Shown: positions 8,702 through 17,577 of the stretch, piece by piece
Position numbering within the stretch: the stretch's first letter is position 1
Layout: each line of letters opens with the position of its first letter
Assembly (NCBI GenBank): GCA_024220525.1
Contig: JAMYWO010000156.1
Location: 1-18,629, forward strand
Origin: Cochliopodium minus
Taxonomy: Eukaryota > Discosea > Himatismenida > Cochliopodiidae
DNA length: 18,629 bases
Direction of reading: 5' to 3'
Made by a program: the position numbers and the translations under genes
The notes under the pieces: generated by a model
What the model was told of the DNA's origin: nothing
The model's input: only the letters and a program-made list of their open reading frames with translations
The model's database searches: none

Positions 8702-9322
8702 TTTATTATGGAGATGAAAATAATTGTCAAATAATTTAAAAGAAATTTGAATTAAATTTTATTAAATAGTTTAATGAGAGATGTTTTTCTTTTTTATCCA
8801 GAGAGATGATTCATCCATTCAAAGAATGCTTTAAAACAATGAATGGAAAATTTAAATTTATGAGTCCCTTTTTCATTCAATCCATTAATTATCACTAAAC
8901 GAGGATTATATAATTTGTGAAGGGAAGTTTAGTTGTAACATTAAGTGAAAAATTTAATTTTAGCCACAATTTTCAAATTTTTTTTTAAAATCACCTCAAA
9001 ATCATGAAGAAAAGGAGAGATCTTCTCCGAATTTTTGAAAAATTATTTTGCTTTTTTAAAAAGATTTATCATAATTTTAAAAAACATAAGGGGAAATTTT
9101 TTTTTCTTTTTTAATATGTGTCTGTACCTCCAGACACATATTTTTAACACGATAAAAAAAATCATTCATCTCTATATTGGAGATATAACTTCTAATATAC
9201 AATTGATATTACATACAGTGTAAGGTGATTCACATAATTATGCAAATTATTTTTCCTTATGAATATCAAAAATTAAATAAATCTTTCTAATTTTAAAATA
9301 AAATAAACAAAAACAAAAACAA
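8702..9322. other. Intergenic spacer with a hairpin
   Basis: Spacer of 621 nt between microprotein genes 2 and 3. The only clear structure is the inverted repeat at 9113-9142, listed separately. The short open frame near 9035-9223 is Phe/Ile-rich filler with no family pattern, and I do not count it as a gene. Confidence 0.6.
9113..9142. other. Perfect 12-bp inverted repeat with 6-nt loop
   Basis: Arms AATATGTGTCTG (9113-9124) and CAGACACATATT (9131-9142) flank the loop TACCTC. The arms have more G and C than the surrounding DNA, and a T run follows. It could be an RNA hairpin (terminator-like or part of an untranslated region), a protein-binding palindrome, or chance. Confidence 0.6.
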
Positions 9323-9611
9323 ATGAACTACTACGGTGAAAAAAAAATTTAAACTTATAACCAAATTCCTTTATTATGTAAAAAAAAAATAAGGAAATTA
9401 TGGTCTGTGCCCACCAACAAACTATCCACCAACTTTGGGTTATTCAAATTATTATGTATCTCCTTACTCGAATTATGGGGGATATGGTTATCCATCTTAT
9501 TCTCCCAACTATGGAACTTATTACCCTTCTTTTTATGAATGTTACGGGAATAAATATCAAAGAAAACTATTTCGTCGCCACAATCGTTTTCATGGAACTT
9601 TCATGTTCTGA
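9323..9611 (+). CDS. Tyr/Gly/Pro-rich microprotein, copy 3, 76 aa
   Basis: Exon 1 is 9323-9335 (ATGAACTACTACG) and exon 2 is 9394-9611, ending TGA; the intron is 58 nt with donor GTGAAA and acceptor ATAAG, phase 1. Exons sum to 231 nt. The protein starts MNYYGNYGLCPPTNYPP, continues with Tyr/Pro/Ser/Asn-rich sequence, has a basic patch KYQRKLFRRHNR, and ends FHGTFMF. CPPTNYP is shared with copy 2, and the H-G-x-F-x-F end with copy 1. The basic patch between aromatic body and tail is absent from copy 1. No secretion signal is seen. It is the left member of the duplicated block: the ruined copy at 11308 is most similar to this gene, including the ATAAATATCAAAGAAA region. Confidence 0.8.
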
Positions 9612-9794
9612 TGAGATCATTTTATTTATTTGTTCACAAAACTAATTGAAACATTAAAATTATTTTACTGTAAAATTTCTTTACTTTCGACAAATTTTCC
9701 AAAACGATTCAGAATAAACACTGTTTTTTCTTTTGTTTAAATGTTGACAACACATTTAGGATTTTTCTTTCATTAATGAATTAATAAAAAAAAA

Positions 9795-10861
9795 ATGAAC
9801 TCAAATGATGGCGATAATATTCTTGGAGAAAGAGAATTATTGAAAGAAATGATCAGATGTCTTGAAATAGAAGATAATGGAAAAAAGGGAAAAGAGATAT
9901 TATCTGAATTAGAGAAAAAAGGAAATTTAATAGCCTTGGGGTTAAAACATCATCTGTAATGATATCATCAATAATTCATTAATATCTCCTGATCTATCAA
10001 TTCTTTCCAAAAAATCAGAAATGAAATTTTATATTTTTTTTTTATTTTAAAATAGTTTAAGTGAAAAAAAATTAAGTTTTGAATACTTTGAAAAAGCATA
10101 CAACAAATACTCACAAAGCGAAGAATCTAATGTAATTTTAGTGTAATTTTATATTTTAATATCTAAATTTTTAAAAAGTTTGAGTTTGCTTACTGCAGTC
10201 ATAGGTTAGGATTATTTTATAATCACGGGATACACGTTGTCAAAGACCCAAAAAGAGCAATGGAATTTTTCGAAGAAGGAAAAATATTGGGGAATGCAAT
10301 GTGTTATACATCTTTGGGAAGAAACTATGAAGTAGGATATGGAGTTGATAAAAATGTGGAATATTCAATAGAACTTTACGAAATGGGTTATAAATTAGGA
10401 GGTTTATTTTTTAAAAATTTTTGTTTCATCTTTTTTTTTTTTATTTTTTTTTTTAATTTGTTTTGCATTTTATTCATTTTATTTTTTTAATTTTTTATTT
10501 TTAAATTTTACTTTAAGATCCTACAAGTGTTTTTAGACTTTTTCACTTGTTTACTGAAAACAAAGATTATTTAGACAATGAAAAATCAACATTTTATTTG
10601 TACCTATACATGAAAGAATCTGACTCCAAGTTTCAAATTTACAAAGAAGAATTTCTCAAAAATTTACAAGTGGTTAATTGGAAAGAAGAATATCATATTC
10701 ATTTTACTCCTAAAGAATTAAACCCCAAAATAATTTGTTTGTTGTTAATCAGCAAACACAGGAATGAGAGCAAATTAAAGTTTGTTTCAAATCTACTTGT
10801 AAAGGGAATTACACTTCAAATAGTCAAATTTCTTTGCAATTTCTCACAAATAAAAAAATAA
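9795..10861 (+). CDS. Sel1-repeat protein, copy A, four exons, 264 aa
   Basis: Sel1 repeats are TPR-like helical hairpins that usually serve as scaffolds for protein contacts. Exons: 9795-9955, 10056-10142, 10199-10401, 10518-10861 (795 nt in total). Introns are 100, 56, 116 nt after a first exon starting MNSNDGDNILGERELL. Donors GTAATG, GTAATT, GTTTAT and acceptors AATAG, TGCAG, TTAAG give consistent phases. After splicing, HRLGLFYNHGIHVVKDPKRA and SLGRNYEVGYGVDKNVEYSI show the Sel1 spacing (LG.xY..G..V.kD...A), with a third, weaker unit DPTSVFRLFHLF. The start of exon 3 is the least certain join: TGCAG at 10198 is preferred to CATAG at 10204 because it restores HRLG. The C-terminal 90 residues are helical and unrecognised. 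No signal peptide or membrane segment is present. A twin lies 1953 nt downstream. Confidence 0.85.
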
Positions 10862-11003
10862 AAAATTAAAAAAAATTTTTGTAAAACAAAAATTAATGAA
10901 GTTTAAATTGAATAAATTTCTAAATTATTTAATAATTCTAATTCTTTTTTTTTTTTTATTTTAACACAAAAAATTTATTTATCAATTTAATAAATTCATT
11001 TTC

Positions 11004-11215
11004 TTAATTTCTTATTGGTTGGATTCTTTGTGAAATGATTTTAGACAAGTAATGGTAGAACTTTCCTGCTAGAGAAGGATTTCTGACGAACAGAACGTCC
11101 AGCTTTGATTTTTCCAAAACAGATACCTCTGTTGACTCTCCTGCAACTATTTGGGCTGTTGTTGGTGTCCCCAAAAGAAAACTTATTTCTCCAAATATTT
11201 CTCCGACACCCAAAG
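11004..11215 (-). pseudogene. Orphan last exon of a cyclic-nucleotide-binding-domain protein, frame intact
   Basis: An acceptor TTTTTTAG (AG at 11217-11216) precedes a clean frame to TAA at 11004, 69 residues. GEIFGEISFLLGTPTTAQIV matches the phosphate-binding cassette region of cNMP-binding (CAP_ED) domains, where GE is the conserved pair and the usual Arg position is taken here by Thr-Thr; KFYHYLSKIISQRI fits the C-helix. No earlier exon of this domain lies directly upstream: the next sequence is A/T repeat and a ruined microprotein gene. A diverged copy (12957-13159) sits next to the missing exons. It is therefore either a leftover of the duplication or a distant alternative last exon for the GRAM gene; its phase would fit the donor at 13344. 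Without the Arg, cAMP/cGMP binding is doubtful. Confidence 0.7.
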
Positions 11216-11307
11216 CTAAAAAAAAGAAAAAATAAAAAAATAAAAAAATAAAAAAATCATAATATAAAAAATAGAAAATAAAAAATAAAAAAATAAACAA
11301 TAAAAAA
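11216..11307. repeat. A/T simple-repeat tract
   Basis: Irregular TAAAAAAA-type repeat upstream of the orphan exon on the minus strand, probably the remains of its intron. It has the same character as the introns at 13163-13340 and 14709-14787. Confidence 0.7.
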
Positions 11308-11521
11308 ATGTTATATTGATAAAAAAAAAAGTATATTTGGGTCTTTGCCCACCAACTTAGTTTATTCAAACAATTATGTATCTCCTTGCTCGAAATTAGT
11401 AGGATTTGGTATTCCTTCCTTTGCTCCTAACTATGGAACCTTTATTATGAAAGTAAAGGGAATAAATATCAAAGAAACAAATTCGTCGCTACAATCGTTT
11501 TCATGGAAATTCATTTTCTGA
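11308..11521 (+). pseudogene. Ruined copy of the Tyr/Gly-rich microprotein gene (copy 4)
   Basis: The sequence from GGTCTTTGCCCACCAACTTA (11339) onwards aligns with exon 2 of the gene at 9394, with a missing block near the start, several substitutions and indels. A TAG falls in frame seven codons after GGTCTT, and the later parts (AACTATGGAACC, AATAAATATCAAAGAAA, CGTTTTCATGGAAATTC) lie in shifted frames. The end ATTCATTTTCTGA still shows the family tail. An ATG at 11308 followed by an A-run recalls exon 1 with a collapsed intron. It cannot make the family protein. Confidence 0.8.
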
Positions 11522-11544
11522 TCAGAAGATCATTTATTTAATTA

Positions 11545-13159
11545 TTCATGGAACTTTCATGTTCTGATGAGATCATTTTATTTATTTGTTCACAATTCTT
11601 TTGAAACAATACAATTATTTTAATCAAAATTTATTTCTTTTGACAAATACATTACAACGATTCAGAATAAACACTGTTTTTTCTTTTGTTTAAATGTTGA
11701 CAACACATTTAGGATTTTTCTTTCATTAATGAATTAATAAAAAAAAAATGAACTCAAATGATGGCGATAATATTCTTGGAGAAAGAGAATTATTGAAAGA
11801 AATGATCAGATGTCTTGAAATAGAAGATAATGGAAAAAAGGGAAAAGAGATATTATCTGAATTAGAGAAAAAAGGAAATTTAATAGCCTTGGGGTTAAAA
11901 CATCATCTGTAATGATATCATCAATAATTCATTAATATCTCCTGATCTATCAATTCTTTCCAAAAAATCAGAAATGAAATTTTATATTTTTTTTTTATTT
12001 TAAAATAGTTTAAGTGAAAAAAAATTAAGTTTTGAATACTTTGAAAAAGCATACAACAAATACTCACAAAGCGAAGAATCTAATGTAATTTTAGTGTAAT
12101 TTTATATTTTAATATCTAAATTTTTAAAAAGTTTGAGTTTGCTTACTGCAGTCATAGGTTAGGATTATTTTATAATCACGGGATACACGTTGTCAAAGAC
12201 CCAAAAAGAGCAATGGAATTTTTCGAAGAAGGAAAAATATTGGGGAATGCAATGTGTTATACATCTTTGGGAAGAAACTATGAAGTAGGATATGGAGTTG
12301 ATAAAAATGTGGAATATTCAATAGAACTTTACGAAATGGGTTATAAATTAGGAGGTTTATTTTTTAAAAATTTTTGTTTCATCTTTTTTTTTTTTATTTT
12401 TTTTTTTAATTTGTTTTGCATTTTATTCATTTTATTTTTTTAATTTTTTATTTTTAAATTTTACTTTAAGATCCTACAAGTGTTTTTAGACTTTTTCACT
12501 TGTTTACTGAAAACAAAGATTATTTAGACAATGAAAAATCAACATTTTATTTGTACCTATACATGAAAGAATCTGACTCCAAGTTTCAAATTTACAAAGA
12601 AGAATTTCTCAAAAATTTACAAGTGGTTAATTGGAAAGAAGAATATCATATTCATTTTACTCCTAAAGAATTAAACCCCAAAATAATTTGTTTGTTGTTA
12701 ATCAGCAAACACAGGAATGAGAGCAAATTAAAGTTTGTTTCAAATCTACTTGTAAAGGGAATTACACTTCAAATAGTCAAATTTCTTTGCAATTTCTCAC
12801 AAATAAAAAAATAAAAAATTAAAAAAAATTTTTGTAAAACAAAAATTAATGAAGTTTAAATTGAATAAATTTCTAAATTATTTAATAATTCTAATTCTTT
12901 TTTTTTTTTTATTTTAACACAAAAAATTTATTTATCAATTTAATAAATTCATTTTCTTAATTTCTTATTGGTTGGATTCTTTGTGAAATGATTTTAGACA
13001 AGTAATGGTAGAACTTTCCTGCTAGAGGATTTCTGACGAACAGAACGTCCAGCTTTGATTTTCCAAAACAGATACCTCTGTTGACTCTCCTGCAACTATT
13101 TGGGCTGTTGGTGTCCCTAAAAGAAACTTATTTCTCAAATATTTCTCCGACACCCAAAG
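11545..13159. repeat. Tandem duplication, unit 2
   Basis: It starts with a second copy of the microprotein tail (TTCATGGAACTTTCATGTTC), immediately after the ruined copy 4 which already carries its own tail, so the tail is present twice. It then holds the second Sel1 gene and a damaged copy of the cyclic-nucleotide-binding last exon. The identical core is about 11656-13027. The doubled tail marks the left breakpoint of the duplication. Confidence 0.88.
11748..12814 (+). CDS. Sel1-repeat protein, copy B, identical to copy A, 264 aa
   Basis: Exons: 11748-11908, 12009-12095, 12152-12354, 12471-12814, exactly copy A shifted by 1953 nt. I find no difference in exons or introns, so the protein is the same. 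The upstream sequence shared with copy A reaches back only to about 11656, so both genes keep only about 92 nt of identical 5' flank, which may still contain the whole promoter. Domain content as in copy A: two clear Sel1 units and an unrecognised helical C-terminus. Either both are active recent twins, or one is an assembly artefact. Confidence 0.85.
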
Positions 13160-13162
13160 CTA

Positions 13163-13340
13163 AAAAGAAAAAAATAAAAAATAAAAATAAAAAAATAAAA
13201 AAAAATAAAAAAATAAAAAAATAAAAAAATAAAAAAATAAATAAAAAAATAAAAAATAAAAAAAAAAATAAAAATAAAAAAACAAAAATAAAAAAAAGTA
13301 AAAAATAAAAAAAAATAAAAAAATAAAAAAATAATTTTTT
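13163..13340. repeat. A/T simple-repeat intron
   Basis: Irregular TAAAA/TAAAAAAA repeats filling the intron between the last two exons of the cNMP-binding part. Donor GTAAAA is at 13344-13343 and the acceptor AG at 13161-13160. It is T-rich on the coding strand. The similar tracts at 13517-13605 and 13780-13925 fill the other introns of this gene. Confidence 0.75.
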
Positions 13341-14231
13341 TTACTCGTTATAATCTCATCTTTTTCTTTCGTTTTCAGATTTTTTGATGACTTTACCTTC
13401 AGAACAGATCTGGTAGATGACATTAAGTCTCATTTTGATTCAATATGATGTCTCCCTTCTTGTACTCTCTTTGATCCTTTCCTAAAAATAAAGATATCCC
13501 AATCTTCTAAAAAATTTTAAATAAAATAAAAATAAAAAAATAAAAAATAAAATAAAAAATAAAAAATAAAAAAATAAAAAATAAAAAATAAAAAATAAAA
13601 TTAAATAATAATAATTGAATTAAACTTACTTCGGAGAATGCTACAACTTTTGAGAAGAGTTTCTAACTATTTCAAGGGACAAGTTTTGTACTGTTGCAAT
13701 AATGATTGAGCTTTTTTTTCCTTCTACCACATTGTTGTTGTGTTTCTAATATTATGAAATTAATAAAAAAATAGTTTTAAAATAAAAAATAAAAAAAAAA
13801 AAATAAAAAAAATAATAAAAAAATAAAAAATAAAAAAATAAAAAAATAAAAAAATAAAAAAAAATAAAAAAATATGAAAATAAAAAAATTAAATATTAAA
13901 AATTAAAAAAATAAAAAAATAAAAATAGTTTTAAATTAACTTTAAATATAAATAAAAAAAAAATAAAAAATTTTTTACTTGAAATTGTTCAACAAGATTG
14001 TTCAAACAATCCTGAACATCACCTATTCCATGAAAAGACAAATCATAAGATTTTTCACTATCCTTAACAGAGACAACCAATACTTTGCCTTTCCTGCAAG
14101 AAACGGAGAAGACATTTTTGAGGTGGAAAACTTGTTTTGTCTTTGATCCGAACGTTTTGGCGTAGAAACACAGGTGGTTTGATGACAAATACAATTTTCC
14201 GTGTCTTTTGAAAGGTCTTTTGACATAGCAA

Positions 14232-14528
14232 CTATTTTTTTAAAAATAAAAAATTTTAAAATGGAAAAAACTTAATAAGATAAATAAAAAAAATTTAAAT
14301 AGAAAACTTACTAAAAAAATTAAAAAAAAATGTTAGAAAATTTTTTTAAATGGAAAAAACTTTATAAGAAATTAAAAAAAATATTAGAAAATTTTAATAG
14401 AAAAAAAATAAAATAAAAAAATTAAAAAAAATAAAAATTTATTAAACTTTAAAACAATCAAAAAAATGAAAAAAAAATATTAGGAAAAAAAAATTATTAA
14501 TAAAAAAATTATATTAAAAAAATGTTAC
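14232..14528 (-). other. 297-nt intron of the GRAM gene with internal imperfect tandem repeat
   Basis: The intron has donor GTAACA at 14528-14527 and acceptor ATAG at 14233-14232. On the plus strand, AAATGGAAAAAACTT is seen near 14259 and again near 14349, each followed by a TAAGA-containing A-rich stretch, so an 80-90 nt block is repeated. No exon is seen inside. Confidence 0.55.
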
Positions 14529-14708
14529 GTATAAGTTTTTAAGAGAACATCATTTTCAGTGATTTGGAAGAGTTCAAAAAAAGATTGGTCCTCTTTCTTT
14601 TCGTTTTGGAGCCAGTTCACAAATGCGTCTTGGAGATGAGACTTCTTCTCGTTGGTGGTTATTTGGAAGTTGTTTTGTTGGAACCTCTCTCCGATCTTGG
14701 TTGCAACT

Positions 14709-14787
14709 ACAAATAAAAAATAAAAAAATAAAAAAATAAAAAAATAAAAAAATAAAAAAATAAAAAAATAAAAAAATAAAAAAATAA
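14709..14787. repeat. 8-nt simple repeat (TAAAAAAA)n
   Basis: Nine or so copies of TAAAAAAA directly upstream of the GRAM exon (acceptor TTTGTAG on the minus strand). It is presumably intron, but the expected preceding minus-strand exon is not found on its other side. Confidence 0.85.
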
Positions 14788-14788
14788 N
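14788..14788. other. Ambiguous base (N)
   Basis: The only undetermined base in the window. It lies exactly where the A/T repeat ends and a plus-strand exon begins. Both flanking genes, which point away from each other, lack their 5' exons here, so this may be an assembly join. Confidence 0.95.
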
Positions 14789-17473
14789 GAGATTTATCTC
14801 CAATATTACCAAATTAGAAACAATAACATCACCCTGAAAGAATTTATAGAATTATTTGAGAGGAAAGATCCAAACATCGAATTGATTGATTTGTTGTTGA
14901 ATAAATCACAATTCGTCTATTCATTCTTGGTTCTCTTGATGCAACATGGTAAAAAAAAAAATATTGAAATAATCAAATGTGCAATGAAAATTTGTCACTA
15001 AAAATGATCGATAAGGATCAATATAAATCAACATATACAAATGATAATATTATACTATCTTATTTTGAGAGTATAAATTATATGGAGCATTAAATTTTTA
15101 TTACGTTCTTTATAATTTTATTACGATATATAGCATCTGATGAGATAATGAATTTCATATATGATCTGTTGGATAAAGATGAAAAGGCTATGGAGAGGAT
15201 ATTGAAATTAAATATTAACGATTCAACATTGTTTCATGCATTGGCATGCGGAATGAGATGGGAATACTGGATAAAGAAGGGAATGAAGATATGGGATGAG
15301 GATAATCCACAAGATATCAGCAGATTGGTGAATAAAATCTCGATCAACAACACGAATCTGAAAGAATTGCTTGAATATATCCAACAAAAAGAAGGGAATC
15401 TGATGGATTACATGTTGGGCTACATCTACATCACTGTAACATCACATTCCTTCGAGATCTTTTCAAACAGCATGAAAATAGACTTTGAAAAACCAATGGT
15501 TCACATCAAAACAAAAGAAAAACATCCAGTAATGTACTATTTAGCGATAGGCAGTTTTTCTAACTCGAGTAATATTTCCAGATTTTTTTTTTAATTTTAT
15601 TTTTTATTTTTTATTTTTTATTTTTTTACTTTTAAAGTTTTTTTTATTTTTTTACTTTTAAAATTTTTTTGATAAATTGATTGATTTTTTAAAATAGCCA
15701 AATTATTCGAAAAGATGGAAGAAAAAGGATTTGAGATCAAAAAAATGGGGAAAAAAGTGGTAGAGAGAGGAAACTTGCCTCTTCATCTCATCTGCACTAG
15801 TCCAATGGATCATATAAATCTCCCCAGTTGTTTGGAAGTTGCCATCAAGTATGGATTCATTGACAAAGAGATATTGGAAACAACAAATGATGAGGGATCC
15901 TTGCCGTTGCATATTCTCATTAAAAGAAACCCGGAGAATTTAAAGGATCTTTTTTCCGTTTGCAAAAATTATGGATTCAAGATTAATCAGGTTGACAAAA
16001 GGGGAAATAATTTGTTTCACATTGCAAACACTTTGTTCTCCAATAATTATCTCAAATTGGATGTTTTGTCTTGCTCCGTCAAAAACACCATTTTCAAACT
16101 TGAAGAAGAGATGGGAAAGGAATCCTTTCAAAAGTTTATTTCTCTCAAAAATGAAGAGGGAAATGATTGTGTCGAAACTCTCCTTAACTTTATCGTTAAT
16201 CTCCACGAAAATCAACCTCTTAACGATACAAAACAGTTTGTGAGTGTTTACAAGACACCTCAAGAACATCTTGATGCTTCTAAACTTCAATCTTTGGATT
16301 TATTCAAGTTTTATGTTGAGAAATTTCCTTTCTTTTCTCACTACTCTGATGTTCTCAAACAAAAGAAAGTTTTAGCTCCAAAAATAAACTTGTCTGATCA
16401 AAAAGAAAATTTGGGAAATTTCCAACAAATTCCAAAAAACATAATCTTGATGATCTTTTTCTTTATTGGAGAAAAAGAAGTGATCAATTTTTTCTCACTC
16501 AACAAAAGTTTTGCATCATTACTCACCAACAACTTACTTTGGAAGAAAAACTGTCAATATTCTTTCAACATTCAACCCGATTTCCTTTTAAACGATGAGA
16601 ATTCTAAAAAGGATTACTTTTGGATTAAGAAGTGGATAGAATTTAATAATTGGAGTTTATTGGGAAATGATAAAGAAAAATTTGCTTTATCTCAAACCAT
16701 TTTGATTCCTCCGAGAAAAAATCCTATCCTTGAAATAAAGGTAATCAATATTTCAGTTTAGAAAGAGTTTTTTTTTTATTTTTTTTTTTCATTTTAGACG
16801 GGAGTTCGTGGGAATGGAATATTTATCAATGGAGCTCCTTCTTTGTTTGCTTTTCCAAGATTTGTTGGTACTGTGGAGCAAATTGCTTTCCATTACAAAG
16901 GAGATAACTCTAAAATTAAAGAAGAAATCAAAGTTTTGAGACATATGACAACCAACAACATTCTCAAATATCCTTATGACGATATTCTGAAACCAATACT
17001 TTCTTTTCTTGGACAAGGAATGTAAAAAAATATATTTTTATAATTTTTTATTGATGATTTATTTTTATTTCTTATTTTATTTCATTATCAGATACACTCT
17101 TTCCTATGACATTTTTGATGAGTACCAATTTGTTGAACAAAAAATGGGAGAAGAACATGCGGTTTACTCAGATTGTGCAATTTACGGGATAGATGACAGA
17201 ATAGACCAAGATGCTCTGAATTTTTACAATGAAAAGATCGATGTGAAGAAAGAAACACCATATTGTATTGGTGTTGATTTAGATGGGATGTTTGCAGTGA
17301 TTGATGGACATCATAAACTTAGAACTTACAGTCAACTTGGTCTTCCTGTTCCTTTTCTCATTATTAAAAGAGAAGATCGTGAGATTCTTTCAAAAGAGGG
17401 AGAAATCGAACTTTTCGTTGGAAATGAACAAAGAATTTTGGATCAATACAAGGGAAATGAAGATTTCTATTGA
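14789..17473 (+). CDS. Ankyrin-like / F-box / ParB-like protein, 5' end missing, about 747 aa visible
   Basis: Exons: 14789-14948, 15134-15568, 15698-16740, 16798-17021, 17092-17473 (TGA). Introns are 185, 129, 57, 70 nt; phases 1, 1, 0, 2 agree. The N-terminal half has ankyrin-like hairpins (STLFHALACG, GNLPLHLICT, GSLPLHILIKRN, GNNLFHIAN). An F-box follows at the 16.4-16.6 kb region: IPKNIILMIFFFIGEKEVIN, then SFASLLTNNLLWKKNC, the usual SCF-ligase adaptor motif that binds Skp1. The last exon carries CIGVDLDGMFAVIDGHHKLR and GLPVPFLII, which resembles the ParB/sulfiredoxin-like fold (DGHHR-type signature). I infer a substrate adaptor for ubiquitination with an added catalytic-like or nucleotide-binding domain; this is not proven. 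The exon at 14789 is open to its left end, with no ATG, and abuts the N. Confidence 0.82.
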
Positions 17474-17577
17474 ATAATTAAAAATTAAAACAATAATCAA
17501 AGAAATTTTTTATTTTGTTTTTTTTGAGAAACTTCAAAAAAAAAGTTCAAAAATTTGTTCCAAACAAATTAATTTTT

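Larger units (their letters stand above)
9589..11215. repeat. Tandem duplication, unit 1
   Basis: It holds the tail of microprotein copy 3, the first Sel1 gene and the last exon of a cyclic-nucleotide-binding gene. The second unit is 11545-13159. From about 9703 to 11074 the two units match without a difference at a constant offset of 1953 nt, including T-runs in introns. To the left (9612-9702) and right (11075-11215) substitutions and small indels appear at once. Confidence 0.9.
12957..14706 (-). pseudogene. GRAM plus cyclic-nucleotide-binding protein, 5' end missing, several frameshifts
   Basis: Exons on the minus strand: 14706-14529, 14231-13979, 13745-13630, 13481-13345, 13159-12957. 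The first two are intact and form a GRAM domain (membrane-lipid or protein binding): LFQITENDVLLKTYTCYVKR across the splice, then RHGKLYLSSNHLCFYAKTFG and FHLKNVFSV. The last three spell a cNMP-binding domain: NLSLEI with a frame change to LETLLKSCSILR, then REYKKGDIILNQNE, a frame change to NVIYQICSEGKV, another to KEKDEIIT, and a last exon with five small deletions relative to the intact copy at 11004-11215. Splice phases (2, 0, 1, 1) agree throughout, so the gene was once whole. GRAM followed by cNMP-binding recalls the C-terminal part of Dictyostelium GbpC/GbpD-type proteins. Because the lesions are mostly single-base and homopolymer-linked, sequence error is an alternative to true decay. 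Confidence 0.72.

Noticed and set aside
9035-9223. 62-codon plus-strand frame in the spacer
   Set aside because: Its composition follows A/T-rich DNA, it has no family pattern or splice support, and it contains the hairpin.
13160-13423. Minus-strand frame with a Phe/Tyr-rich end
   Set aside because: Only the first part is an exon (cNMP domain); the rest is readthrough into an A/T-repeat intron.
14308-14318. Minus-strand TTTTTTTAGTAAGT as a recursive splice site
   Set aside because: It reads AG-TAAGT, lacking the G needed for AG|GTAAGT, and lies in low-complexity DNA.
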